A DNA stretch of 40,645 nucleotides from a virus. The position numbers were made by a program, and so were the translations under genes. The DNA lies in IMG/VR virus record IMGVR_UViG_3300021957_000099, positions 1-40,645 of that record. One strand, written 5' to 3'. Position 1 is the first letter of the stretch; each line of letters begins with the position of its first letter. This document shows, one piece after another, positions 27,501 through 34,567 of the stretch. The notes beneath the pieces are model-generated. The model saw only the letters and a program-made list of their open reading frames with translations, was not told the DNA's origin and searched no databases.

Positions 27501-29964
27501 AGTTTTCTGTACCTGTTGTTTTTAATATATAAGGAAGGTTGTTTAATATACGTCTCCATACTATATCACGGTTTTCTTCAAATTGTTTTCCTATTGTAGA
27601 GTCGTCTGTGGTTCTTCCCGACAAACGAACTCCAAACGAATTCATGACGAACCACACTAACTGGTTTGGAATTCCTTTGTTTAGTGAATTTCTTGGGTAT
27701 GAAACTTCTCGCATATTTTCTGCGTAAACAGATAATATATCAAATTGCTCACCTATCATATCTAAAAACAAAGTAAATTCATCATTTTCATTTGTTCTTA
27801 CCAAAAATTCAGGAATACTATTTCTAAGTGAATCATCGTTATACCTATCGTATAAATCTGCTTCTTTTGCTTTTATTTGATACCAGTTGTACCCTTCTGT
27901 TTTTTGAAAATTAATTACAGTAGTCGGTATTAATTCGGGTGGAAAAACTGCCTTTCCTTGTGTGTAGTCATCCTCAAGTGTCCCAAGTTTAAACAATGAA
28001 GATTCTGAATCAAATCCATTTTGATTTGTTTCCGATGCGGTGAATCCTGAATTTAGGTTTGAGTTATTTGAGTAAATGTAATCATCTGATTCCTCATTAA
28101 ATAATCTCCATTTAGATACAACCGCGTCCCACTGTACTTGCCACGAGTGGTTGTCTTCGTTTATAAATACTTTGTCTATATCATATTTTCTTGACGCATG
28201 GAGTTTATAGAAACCGTTTGCACTTTTTATTAAGTAATTATTTTTACCAACAAAACCACTTATTTGAAATGAAGTTTCTCTTGGCCAAGCTGCTTCATTA
28301 TCATCAAAGTATAGAAACTTATCGTATGGAGTAAATGACTTAAATATTTCTATTATAGATTCATTATATTTCTTAATGTCTTCATTTTTTAATACTTCTT
28401 TGGAACGTTCTGCTTCATTTGCACCCACCAACCCCTCGGCAACATCTCTGTCTAATTTATTTATACTTCTGATCGTTTCGTTTATTTTAAACTTCAACTT
28501 AGAAATATTTGTTAATTTTAATATAAAGTTATCTAACCGAGAACGAGCAGATGAGTATTTTACAAAATTTTTAAAATCAGAATAATCAATATTAAGATTT
28601 TCTATTTCGGTATTTGTGGTTTTAAAAAAGTTTTCTGCACTTGTTTCATCTCTACCTACCAATTCAGTTTTTTCTTCGTCACTTAGTGAATATTTCTTTG
28701 TCGAATTTGATGTAAGTTTTGTGGATATATTTGGTCCTCTTAGTTTAAATGTATTTGAACTTTTTTCTGCTACAGTTCTTAATACTAAACTTTTTATTAT
28801 ATCATCGGAATATGGAGTTTGTGATATATAAAAATTTACACCTTCATCTATATTGTCATCTAGTGGTGTTAATAATTTTATTAGTAATACATCATTTGAA
28901 TTTTCCGCAAGAGAGTCATCTTTGTAACTTGTATATCTTAAAAATGGAATATACAAACCATTTCCAAAGTTCATACCACTATTGAGGTATGTATCAAATC
29001 TTTTTTTGTATATATTTGTTATTGCACTTTCATCGTACATTTGTAACAACATAAATTTGTAAAAAAGACGAATGTCCTTGTTGTCTTCTTGTACAAATCT
29101 AGAAAAGGTGCTAAGAGTATAATCAACTAAATTTACAAACTCGATATAAAATCTACCCTCGGAAAATACCTCATTATAACTTCCGTATAAAAAGTTAATA
29201 TATGTATCTTTTAAATTTGCATAAATTGAATCAAGTTCTGTTAGAACCTCAAGTTCACTTAAAGAAAATGCTTTTTTAGTTTTTTCAATATACAACTCAT
29301 AGTCAGATGTTTTTGCTGAAAATTCTTTTGTTTCAAGTTCGTCTTTAAATGATTTTGTTAAAAGTAAATCTTTAATCTTTTCAATTATGTGTGCTACTAC
29401 AATTTGTCTATTAATGAAGTTTGAATATTCAAAGTTAAAAGAAACTTGATTTGGATTTACTGAATTTTTGAAAGATTGTGTTACTGCTTTTATCTCAGTT
29501 CTTGAACTGGATATTTCTTTTATCTCAAATTTATATGGATTATCAAATGATCCAACTACATCATTTTTGTACGAAATTCGTATTTTATACTCACCTTGTT
29601 CTATTCCAAGTAGACCGAGTTCATGTTTAGGTGAAATTATTACTTCTCCATTTTTTGTTTTTGGATACAGAGCCTGTAAGTAAGAAATTGTTTTATTCTC
29701 TAATTCACCTGATGTATTAAGGTAAGTAGCATTTTTCGTTGCATAACTAGGTACTTGTTCAATGGTTTTCCAACCAACAAGTTCATTTGATTGAGTAAAT
29801 GCAGAAAACTCTATAACATCTTTTGAGTTTACTCCAAACAACTCACCACTTGATTCAGACTCTTTAATTTTATTAAAGTCATCCGAACTTAAACTAATAT
29901 GTCTTAGTATATTATTTTCATTATCTGCCGATGAAGCAAATGTATGTTGTAAAATTTTTGTCAT
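18583..29964 (-). CDS. Giant tail protein: gpI-like baseplate connector region, LamG, repeat modules, Pro-Thr linker and FN3 domains
   Basis: A 3793-residue protein, one of the largest expected in a phage. Around residues 700-850 a helical region (DRYNDDSLRNSIPEFLVR, NLPYILKTTGTENSIRALFR, CYGIPDHLFKIREYGG) resembles P2 gpI-type tail proteins that join baseplate and fibre. A LamG-like domain begins near 865 and resumes near 1110-1240; between its halves sits one copy of the WKNFRE repeat (Trp 983). Modules of the form NG-x-Y ... W-x-I/L ... W occur near 569, 1702, 2484, 2737, 2819 and 3274. A TPTPT-type linker spans about 3368-3435, followed by two fibronectin type III-like domains (about 3590-3790). 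AAAGGG precedes the ATG at 29964. Position after gp25 and gp6 matches the W-J-I order of P2-like phages, supporting a wedge-to-fibre role. Confidence 0.85.
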   Translation of the reverse strand: MTKILQHTFASSADNENNILRHISLSSDDFNKIKESESSGELFGVNSKDVIEFSAFTQSNELVGWKTIEQVPSYATKNATYLNTSGELENKTISYLQALYPKTKNGEVIISPKHELGLLGIEQGEYKIRISYKNDVVGSFDNPYKFEIKEISSSRTEIKAVTQSFKNSVNPNQVSFNFEYSNFINRQIVVAHIIEKIKDLLLTKSFKDELETKEFSAKTSDYELYIEKTKKAFSLSELEVLTELDSIYANLKDTYINFLYGSYNEVFSEGRFYIEFVNLVDYTLSTFSRFVQEDNKDIRLFYKFMLLQMYDESAITNIYKKRFDTYLNSGMNFGNGLYIPFLRYTSYKDDSLAENSNDVLLIKLLTPLDDNIDEGVNFYISQTPYSDDIIKSLVLRTVAEKSSNTFKLRGPNISTKLTSNSTKKYSLSDEEKTELVGRDETSAENFFKTTNTEIENLNIDYSDFKNFVKYSSARSRLDNFILKLTNISKLKFKINETIRSINKLDRDVAEGLVGANEAERSKEVLKNEDIKKYNESIIEIFKSFTPYDKFLYFDDNEAAWPRETSFQISGFVGKNNYLIKSANGFYKLHASRKYDIDKVFINEDNHSWQVQWDAVVSKWRLFNEESDDYIYSNNSNLNSGFTASETNQNGFDSESSLFKLGTLEDDYTQGKAVFPPELIPTTVINFQKTEGYNWYQIKAKEADLYDRYNDDSLRNSIPEFLVRTNENDEFTLFLDMIGEQFDILSVYAENMREVSYPRNSLNKGIPNQLVWFVMNSFGVRLSGRTTDDSTIGKQFEENRDIVWRRILNNLPYILKTTGTENSIRALFRCYGIPDHLFKIREYGGINYNTDTEDSDANFKISTFDYSLQINESDQYLQIPIDFSKSTTNLCAFEMKLTAHAEFFEQIQDTETFDELNSGTLPANTGPSVSISNLINSEDDYIINSTSPTFYSKHKDEVSFVPEKWKRIDKRLREEEPKTMAISWKNFREGVSFSYPRVKEGTDASFVTIYSDSAKKIRKNKDGNDEYYYDPLYTLAEIGAHDTLNGEIVRLSFGLSHQSVIDDSQSDKFRNDIHSIDFRYEGSAEGEHYTIRELRARGFSKNNGYYPIVQSNRSWDFGIYKNENFRDNYGKFYINFYNTDGVILCPDKNSNPIYFDKDIEYDILINCRTSNIETDSKISIHVKRVYDSEEIFAAEIDMLVSEFTSSRVFKTNRLYFGNYDSVTKFRGTLDKLRIYSDKVSEKRFLSHINNNQGYDLDDYLKLENSLQVKVNFDHPYSLVEDTKYTTFKSAIIGSGVDETGKGEYSGQINSEGLQNYAEGSRVIISFVKDNKEETIETVINSNAGVLRFNLQKDYNIELVNKPSIRLSSATNSIKNYALADGTEDITAYNFNKTEYPYNFVGKNRTEISNLPSMGAKSFNNNKIRIETQTKVSQLSPIARATKKSKDRHPVDSNTLGVYFSPTDIVNQEIIRFFGQINMGDFIGDPQETYSQYYKKFEGLRRVFFKHGFGKLDIQKYFNLIKSYIDPSLFENLEKIVPARANLISGLLVEPSLLERNKIIPPRIHSGTWIDLEKDDVSDKNKIQEILNIDFKIGNGRSNISTFGNERSYIKNKNTDYKLTHESAIKVFDNQSESTYNYNYSGSLIGEDIKDSTRDLFTINGLTEHKGNLCRVEELNEEKEIGIQYNGKLVNYDIFLNDGIQIMGLKFGLESANGVYEFIFKGNSGLPVFANQNRKWWVFYSSHKNRWILASDNTVDGGKYLALNRNKKFENYTWLGGNRIIDSNTNSPEWFSTGFNNSIESDNLPNEKADYFGRVNFVSNYNRFIDCDAYLQGWVNAELYGIYEGELIERVFIDSTTFENVKKPKQEYTFSGEKKYVYFNGNFRGKLQNGWVGSKQIQQENSNKIIRIIGFFDGKNHDSCEKPYYTSGEINSLVSFDNRDKLVFDYRNFDSNNVMYTKKNFKNFNLVKVPNKINFDNKVDFKFISDFNIKNQGISDLVDLASGELNKDYTIETTDIFYSPSLYKISTKYNLNLRTNSILDVKFIAKKISYRIKNSDVILKLKKSTLKFNFTNNEFNENEIISRGEDFQVGSIYNQVGEKLRGNAKELIADVKKSINYKVYTETSAHADKVIENENDFCLVVAGDSLDDFNFIFMVVLGKKVEFQTNMDNQNFFNNTYIKKVEKQTSHEPTPMHIHKIPQFVRKIEFIESGLGYIGDEIVEVYGKRPLNWKSSWPQKLKADSLFNIDRDTGEIKGVKFDNFLISGLNWITDETISYTDTPIIKIEKPIKSDRFTKREPAELRIVTGEPTPQVSANVTLQNFVNLELGDTIGKSLRSANMFFEGSELIRYDTGLIHTKKTNIQTSEKHSSRRLNPTEVIVFSNESILNFEMYLDSKIRDIMRTDVCGNETPITSDTYDIQINNYINEDGGEVDYDISYVKNREVVNNFFVILNELEAKDHEEQIDDEQYINKISKINETRFSSGYIRINGFNTNQSTANGIYRFRNDISYCDKFGSNNVPIPTYTNENKEWIITYDEDIKKWKLRNIKTFDFIVSKTKFIEDGFLASQSNNQGFYTGREVILKPEFKVDRNGMVFDEDENIIGNTFQEANVNVSNRFKIVPNKLLFRLNKENFNNFLMWKVQITSKTNKKFVFEMPIVYINSDSKDELFLTKYNNLEDKLKQLSVTQFQETSECSLNFQNAISWKIKLYNENKGEFSATKKIKTQGVTYLNSTCFSKIIDKDIEGRYSYVADQIINDKSTLLEYSEYYRHWKLKTIDRSVTLSMNKKYPTCGVYKTTTKNIYGICEYEKADESGNLAIRFRNFDEEYENANGLYFSYGYLETGEHLFRNENSNWLFYTSDGGNTWDVRDDRNYPSFKIEMYSEIEQVGVYTDSTENIKAFLNFEVDFEFENKRDFLDVDKDTLALKSNLNKILVYNKTGYEKDISDDMNLDVRIDIVNAKKKSEYWSSIPCKTQKNINDLYIHNNLFLKTTNEIFVNEDGNDNFQIELNVNKTKNILSEYKHFRTNLSNIEETKTINVGELYSNKFNTSIKYKVGDIVFLNEMMWECKKDIPENRSVIPGIDFDTGNHWKIISKNFTELQVTAEIEIEKKKYRDITKINNHDFHFTKEFVKLFKSKNQLENGIDEDFESSIFKRYKTDKKYMPFDLGNIGKHKNIIPHGRVKTHTYNTYTRNMGVSDNTTDTTIDKSGYLCGKPTIVRTYKKNEDRKEEYRKDSFWFNQDKKHTRTSEPQNLYEKPEQEPIISFRFEKFDVLKNISLMVSGFTTDQTKDSNGKYEQINSSYNDTNVYKNDKGYIIYKTNQCWILIKSNKPMELSELIDSNLDYTTSESKKIDGELNGNFGSSANFTNQVGNIKILTDEIIEKTPTPTPEVTPTPTQTPTPSLLDDESPDNPIAKATPTPTQTSTPTQTPKEKTPTPVSKEEEKLFLYEFNDLAITSKKYDLSKTPEEVEKEIKEDLDNNKIIVSGLMSVEELSERESVLTKIPNSIENFGVKVAGYSKMIDDDLITKDNVTKYGWTSTGAVLKGKFRSFYVSRNKAGRTHKYDNQNIFAEYGYYIKSWFGPRPVAVKLLNQTAAVTDLEATSGLPEGVKLTWKPSFNATYIRIEYKNKSSSEWKVLEDKISQIRATGGYLDSDINLDEERTYRVISVGLSGKETISEEVTGWKLGIPSAPEYVNASYDKFADKIELSWDDSGLNSQFNKTDGYTILRSETNEFEDFSTYQVIATDIKDSNYVDVFSFTPNKIFWYIVVANNEKTKIMTSEEYNKKKNWSKSVAGKTK
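19660..19865 (-). repeat. Pro-Thr linker repeat in the 3793-residue protein
   Basis: It encodes TPTPTPEVTPTPTQTPTPS and, after an acidic break, TPTPTQTSTPTQTPKEKTPTP. Six-base units CCN-ACN recur. It is an extended flexible linker between the main body and the FN3 domains, and is the same type as the longer array at the right edge of the window. Confidence 0.85.
26690..27030 (-). repeat. Ninth, isolated copy of the WKNFRE repeat
   Basis: It encodes ISWKNFREGVSFSYPRVK, TIYSDSAKK, YDPLYTLAEIGAHDTLNG, VRLSFG, FRYEGSAEGEHYTIRELR: the same unit as the eight-copy array in the 3150-residue protein. Here it is single and lies inside a LamG-like domain. Confidence 0.85.
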
Positions 29965-29981
29965 AACCCTTTGTGTTTATA

Positions 29982-30560
29982 TTATGTAGGATCTATTGCA
30001 TATGGTGATGGATTAAATGAAGTGTCATCTTTTGAGTCAGATGATTTTTTAGGAAGAAACGGAAACGCATCTTTAAAGTCTGATTCAGATGTTCCTTCTC
30101 CGTTTTTGATTCGTTGTTCTACAATTACAGACTTCATTGCTTTATAGTTTTGTTCTGCATCTTCTTGTATCTTTATGTTTTTCTGCGACTCTCTTTCGAG
30201 CACCTTAGAAAGTTCATCTAATTGATTTTCAAGAACTGATTCTCGTTTTTGTTGATCTTCACTAAGTTGCTTGATATCATCCTCAATCATAATATTTTCT
30301 TTTAGTTCACCTTCGTTTAATAGTTCACTAAAATTTGTTTCATATGATTGTTCTATTTTATCACTTGAATATTCGGTTTTACTTTGAGATAATATTGAAA
30401 CATTATTGACCAAATCATTCGTGTTCATGTCAATAATTTGATTTCCGGTGTCATCTGTATTTTCGTTTATTTGAACGTCACCTTTAAAAACCCCAACCAA
30501 CTCCTCTTGATTAAATTCTTCGTTTTTTAAATACTCTGGAATGTTTCTTGCGTCACTCAT
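29982..30560 (-). CDS. Coiled-coil protein between DNRLRE-like and giant tail genes
   Basis: A 192-residue acidic protein of unknown function. The middle (about residues 90-150) is strongly helical and likely coiled coil (IKQLSEDQQKRESVLENQLD, ELSKVLERESQKNIKIQ). The ends are polar and probably disordered. There is no signal peptide and no membrane segment. The ATG follows the upstream stop by one base (TAATATG) and no strong ribosome site is seen, so translation probably depends on the upstream gene. Location inside the baseplate/fibre operon suggests a structural or assembly role, for example a trimeric connector or chaperone for the giant protein that follows. I do not recognise a family. 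Confidence 0.72.
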   Translation of the reverse strand: MSDARNIPEYLKNEEFNQEELVGVFKGDVQINENTDDTGNQIIDMNTNDLVNNVSILSQSKTEYSSDKIEQSYETNFSELLNEGELKENIMIEDDIKQLSEDQQKRESVLENQLDELSKVLERESQKNIKIQEDAEQNYKAMKSVIVEQRIKNGEGTSESDFKDAFPFLPKKSSDSKDDTSFNPSPYAIDPT

Positions 30561-30561
30561 A

Positions 30562-31785
30562 TTAACTTATTACCATAAATGTTCTAGTGTCATCATATTT
30601 TACTCTAAATCCTTCATCATTTAGTTGTAAAACAAATTTATACATACGACCTCTGGACAAACAACCAAAATTAAATTTAAAATAATGTCCGTTTTTGTCG
30701 CATGAAATTTTTGTGTATTCAGAATGATCTATAATTACTTCTTCCGTTTCGGCATCTACTACTGAAAATGAAATGTTTTTTGTAGTAATATTTTTGCTTG
30801 TGTATCTCATTCTGTTTGTAAATTTTTTCTTTGGAAACTTTTCACGAACACCTACGATTATTTTATGTATATCAGATTTAGAGTAAGTTTCATTTACAGT
30901 TTCTACAAATACATTTATATCATTGGTTTTTATTTCTTCTATATCAGTTGGTAGTGCTTTTACTTTTATAGAACCAGACTCCAATGAACCTGATTCAAGT
31001 GATCCCGTGTTTAACGATCCTGTTTCCAGTGATCCTGTGTTTAATGATCCTGTTTCCAGTGATCCTGTGCTCAAGGAACCCGACACATTTTTTGTTTTAT
31101 ATACAAAAGGACTAAATTTATAGTCATCAATACCAACCTCTATATATGGACGATATATTGTGTTTGTATTTTGTGAGAAGAATTTTACATTTCCGTTTCT
31201 TTTGCTTTTGTCATCTTTAAATTTTAATATCATTCCATTATTTTCAATTGCATTTGCATTCCAAAAATCTACAAGTTTAGTGATATCAACTCTTACATCA
31301 GATGATACTTTATTGAAAGAATATGTCATATTTAATTCAGACTCTATTTCAAGTTCTGTGTCATAGTATTTATAGAACCAAGAACCCCCACCCTGATCAA
31401 ACTCAACTTGATTTTGTCCACCGTCCCACGGATGATTTTTTTCATTTCTGTATGACCAAGATGCACCAGGATAAGTTGTTTCCTTGTCAGCAAATCTACC
31501 AACTCCAGCATCCCACTCTTGTGTTACAGGAAATATTTCCAGTTCTGATGTTTCTGATAATTCTATGCTTTTTACAACCTTTAAATTAAGAATATATGAA
31601 TTTGTTTCTTTGTAGTTTGTAAAAATGTCTTCATCAGAAAATTTTATAAGTGTTCTTGCTACCATAGGTCCAGAACTTGGGGTAAATTCGGATGCAATTT
31701 CAATAATTTCATCTGCACCCGTATTTAGTATTTCGTAGTTACTATATAATGTGCAGTTTGCAACTGGGTAAATAAATTTTATCAT
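30562..31785 (-). CDS. DNRLRE-like structural protein with GSLET repeats
   Basis: A 407-residue protein. The N-terminal 220 residues resemble the DNRLRE domain: CTLYSNYEILNTGADEIIEI, VARTLIKFSDEDI, an aromatic WDAGVGRF ... GASWSYRN ... GGGSWFYKY segment, and DVRVDITKLVDFWNA. This beta-rich domain is common in surface proteins and phage structural proteins. Residues 234-270 are tandem five-residue units (GSLST, GSLET, GSLNT, GSLES), then a C-terminal beta-rich domain ends in DTRTFMVIS. The ATG at 31785 shares a base with the stop of the gp6-like gene (TAATG). Context between the gp6-like wedge and the giant gpI-like protein suggests a baseplate or proximal fibre component. DNRLRE assignment is moderate. 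Confidence 0.75.
   Translation of the reverse strand: MIKFIYPVANCTLYSNYEILNTGADEIIEIASEFTPSSGPMVARTLIKFSDEDIFTNYKETNSYILNLKVVKSIELSETSELEIFPVTQEWDAGVGRFADKETTYPGASWSYRNEKNHPWDGGQNQVEFDQGGGSWFYKYYDTELEIESELNMTYSFNKVSSDVRVDITKLVDFWNANAIENNGMILKFKDDKSKRNGNVKFFSQNTNTIYRPYIEVGIDDYKFSPFVYKTKNVSGSLSTGSLETGSLNTGSLETGSLNTGSLESGSLESGSIKVKALPTDIEEIKTNDINVFVETVNETYSKSDIHKIIVGVREKFPKKKFTNRMRYTSKNITTKNISFSVVDAETEEVIIDHSEYTKISCDKNGHYFKFNFGCLSRGRMYKFVLQLNDEGFRVKYDDTRTFMVIS
30971..31085 (-). repeat. 15-base tandem repeat encoding GSLxT/S units
   Basis: About seven 15-base units (plus strand GATCCTGTTTCCAGT and GATCCTGTGTTTAAT alternating, giving a 30-base higher period). They encode GSLET and GSLNT. The near-identity of the central copies points to recent expansion, and copy number may vary. 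Confidence 0.9.
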
Positions 31786-33755
31786 TACATTATCCTTCCA
31801 ACTATATCCTTTTCTGGAAATTTTAATTCAAATATAGAAGGGTCCATTGATGGATATATGGTTTTACCAACAGTGGCTGCTTCTATATCATATTCATTTT
31901 CAGAGTAATCTCCATCTTCTGTTGTAAGGTTTTTTACCTGTACATCGAGTACTGATCTAACTCCCGTAACTTTAGATAGTTTTAGTTCTATTTCACCCAT
32001 TTCTATTGGTTGCATTATTGAAAGTTTGTCAGTTGTAAACATATCCGATAATTCGTTAATACAACTTATTAAAATTTCTTTTTTATTAAAATTATCAAAA
32101 ACAGATACTTCAAAGTTTATTCCAAAATTTATTATAAACGCATTTGTTATATTAATTCCATCTGTCAATATTCTATATTTACTTAAATAAGTTTTTAAAT
32201 TTTTTAAAATTAGTTCGTTGGGTCTTATTAAATGATTGTTTTTATTATATGATAAAACATAAAGATTTATTGCAAGTGGGTTATTCAATTCTCCATAAAC
32301 AATATTCATTCCGTTTGGTGATACCTTTACTTCGTCGTTAAATGCATCCTTGAATATGTTTGTTTGACTTTTTGTATCTAATATTCCGTCTTTAGAAACA
32401 TATGCTTTTGCTATACTACCAAATTTTGGTGGCATGGATAACGCACGAATTACATAGTCATCTCGTGTAACCGCACGATGTTGCGAAGAAAATGATGCTA
32501 AACCATTTTGTCGTATTTCTTCATCGGTCTCGGACGACTTTCCTCCTGTTGCTGGAAGTGGATTGTTTACTTGTACACTTGATTTAATTGTGTCAACCGA
32601 TGCTTGCTCAGAGGGATCTAGATATTCTGTTGTTTCTTGGAACTTTATACTTTGAATCGTATTAAGAGTATTTGCTCCTACATTAGAGGAAACCCCTCCA
32701 CCGATGTAATACTTAATAGTCAATCTTGTATTTGCAGGTGCAGTTCCATAACTATTTGATTTAAGGAAATTGCTAGGATCAATTCCACTTTCTAAACTTT
32801 TCGCAGAATTCATTGTTTTACCTAAATTATTTAAATTTGGAATTATAATTTCATCGTCAAATTTATCACTACCAGCACCAAACTCTAAAGTAGTTGTATT
32901 GTCAGCATTTACCATTGTTGTAAATCTTCTTGAAGTTTTTATGTATTTGAGGATATAAGGAACAGAATCAGCATACTTTGCGTACAAAGGATTGTTTTTG
33001 TAATCATTTGATTCTTCTATCGGAATTGTATCTTGTGCTAAATATGGGACTTCATAATATTTGTTTCCGGCAGAATCTTCTACTGAAAGAATTTCTATTA
33101 CATTTGTTTCAGGTAACGATACTTCAAAAAACTCGGTGGGTTCACCTACACTTATTGTTTTTGTCATGAGAGTTCCAGCACTTGCCAAGCATCTTTTCTT
33201 TAATAAATAAAAGGTCGGTTGGCCAATTGAATCACGTTCATATACACTTACCTCACGCATTGAGTCTGTTTTGTCTTCATTAAAGTTTACTTGACTTAGT
33301 GTTCTGAATGAAGGGGAATTTCCATCACTTGAGGAAATTTCAAGTCCCTCTTGAATATTTAGAGCATATCTAAAGTCAGGTTCCATTTTTCCACTAAACC
33401 CTATTTTGGAAGGAACGAGTTGAAAAACTTCTAATTCTGTTGTTGCCGATACTGATGTTCTTATTTTGTATCCTAAATAATTTGCCAAACTTATGATGTT
33501 TTTTCTTTCGGACGAGTATTGTAAAAAACCTTCCTTGAATTGATGATCAATATAATAAGATAAAACATCACCTACGTAACTAGCAAGTTCTATGAACATC
33601 ATACCAGTAGAATTTTCACTAAAATCACGATAACTAGAAGAATAGTATGATTTTGCGTATTCAACTAAGTTTTTTCTAAAAGAATTAAAATCCTTTCCTG
33701 TATACTTAATATCTTTTTTTCCAGCAGATGCTGATTTGTATAGTTCACTTGCCAT
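31785..33755 (-). CDS. 6: Baseplate wedge protein gp6-like (Baseplate_J family)
   Basis: A 656-residue protein matching T4 gp6 in length (660) and layout. The N-terminal region has KYTGKDFNSFRKNLVEYAKS and STGMMFIELASYVGDVLSYY, the helical start typical of gp6/J wedge proteins. A central segment has the J-type features NTRLTIKYYIGGGVSSNVG and DEEIRQNGLASFSSQHRAVT with DDYVIRALSMPPKFGSIAKA. The C-terminal part carries beta/alpha domains ending ELKLSKVTGVRSVLDVQVK. In T4, gp6 dimers form the inner ring of the baseplate and clamp the gp25-gp53-gp7 wedge. The start shares a base with the gp25 stop (TAATG), the same W-J order as in P2 and other contractile systems. Identity is firm. Confidence 0.93.
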   Translation of the reverse strand: MASELYKSASAGKKDIKYTGKDFNSFRKNLVEYAKSYYSSSYRDFSENSTGMMFIELASYVGDVLSYYIDHQFKEGFLQYSSERKNIISLANYLGYKIRTSVSATTELEVFQLVPSKIGFSGKMEPDFRYALNIQEGLEISSSDGNSPSFRTLSQVNFNEDKTDSMREVSVYERDSIGQPTFYLLKKRCLASAGTLMTKTISVGEPTEFFEVSLPETNVIEILSVEDSAGNKYYEVPYLAQDTIPIEESNDYKNNPLYAKYADSVPYILKYIKTSRRFTTMVNADNTTTLEFGAGSDKFDDEIIIPNLNNLGKTMNSAKSLESGIDPSNFLKSNSYGTAPANTRLTIKYYIGGGVSSNVGANTLNTIQSIKFQETTEYLDPSEQASVDTIKSSVQVNNPLPATGGKSSETDEEIRQNGLASFSSQHRAVTRDDYVIRALSMPPKFGSIAKAYVSKDGILDTKSQTNIFKDAFNDEVKVSPNGMNIVYGELNNPLAINLYVLSYNKNNHLIRPNELILKNLKTYLSKYRILTDGINITNAFIINFGINFEVSVFDNFNKKEILISCINELSDMFTTDKLSIMQPIEMGEIELKLSKVTGVRSVLDVQVKNLTTEDGDYSENEYDIEAATVGKTIYPSMDPSIFELKFPEKDIVGRIM

Positions 33756-34141
33756 TATGCTACCTCTAGTTCCATTATTTCATATGAGTCTGGTATTGAG
33801 TTTATTGAAAATTTAATTTTAAGAATTGCGGTGTTTGGTGCAGTAGATAAGTCCCTTTCTACTTCTACCTCTCTTATAACTACCTCTGGCATCCACTTTT
33901 CAGTTGCATCATATACTGCTTCTTTTAAAAGTTCATCATATTCAGTTTCCGCAGGATTAAACAACAAACTTCTTAAATCACTTCCGTATGTTGGCATCAT
34001 TGGTCTTTCTCCTTTTGCAGTCATTAGCAACATTTTTAAGTTAGTATGTGCTCTTTCTATATCAGAATAAGTTTGATCAAAGAAACCTCGTTGACCTCTT
34101 GCATAAGGAATTTTAATACCCAATGGAACATCACTATTCAT
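33755..34141 (-). CDS. 25: Baseplate wedge protein gp25 (GPW/gp25 family)
   Basis: A 128-residue protein, near the family length (T4 gp25 is 132). The diagnostic motif TAKGERPMMPTYGSDLRSLL lies at residues about 40-60, followed by FNPAETEYDELLKEAV and EVVIREVEVERD. The EPR-like core that binds the gp6-type partner can be recognised as GERPM. In contractile injection systems gp25 sits at the sheath-baseplate junction and starts sheath assembly and contraction. The stop overlaps the gp6 start and its own ATG shares a base with the upstream stop (TAATG on both sides), so expression is tightly coupled. No anomaly is seen. Confidence 0.95.
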   Translation of the reverse strand: MNSDVPLGIKIPYARGQRGFFDQTYSDIERAHTNLKMLLMTAKGERPMMPTYGSDLRSLLFNPAETEYDELLKEAVYDATEKWMPEVVIREVEVERDLSTAPNTAILKIKFSINSIPDSYEIMELEVA

Positions 34142-34554
34142 TAAACTTTACCTCGTTTTTTATCAACCAGTTTTAATACATCACTATAATTTCTAGTTAA
34201 TGCGTTGGATAGATGATCGGGTAGTTCATCTACATCTACTTGATTTCCTTGTAAGTCAGTCATGGTATTTCCGTTTCCAACCTTAGAACCCTCTGCCGGT
34301 ATTCCACCCACCGTTTCATTTAAAACACGATTTAGTGCTTCGTTTTTACTAAAGATTTTTTGTGGTTTGGTTGGTTTAACTTCTTCAGTCTGTACATTCT
34401 CTAAAACACTTTTAGTTAGTTCAAGTGGATCAGATTTAGTCTTCTTAGTAAGTGCTTTCGTGCTTACTATTTCAGATAACATTTTTGGTAAGCACTCGTT
34501 GAGTTCTGCTCTTACCGCACTTCTTATTAATTTTATTAGATCATTCTTTTTCAT
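34141..34554 (-). CDS. Small helical protein between spike protein and gp25
   Basis: A 137-residue protein of unknown function. ATG at 34554 (MKKNDLIKLIRSAVRAELNE) is preferred over the longer frame to 34593, because AGAAAGG lies about 8 bases upstream and the longer form would overlap the end of the spike gene. The N-terminal 40 residues are amphipathic helix, the middle is Lys/Thr-rich and probably flexible, and the C-terminus contains QGNQVDVDELPDHLSNALT followed by a helix. It may be an assembly or adaptor protein of the baseplate, inferred from its place just before gp25. No family recognised. Confidence 0.78.
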   Translation of the reverse strand: MKKNDLIKLIRSAVRAELNECLPKMLSEIVSTKALTKKTKSDPLELTKSVLENVQTEEVKPTKPQKIFSKNEALNRVLNETVGGIPAEGSKVGNGNTMTDLQGNQVDVDELPDHLSNALTRNYSDVLKLVDKKRGKV

Positions 34555-34567
34555 TTTTGTAACCTTT

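Noticed and set aside
29974-29981. TATAAACA before the 3793-residue gene as a late promoter
   Set aside because: It ends only about 10 bases before the ATG, so transcription would begin at or beyond the ribosome site.
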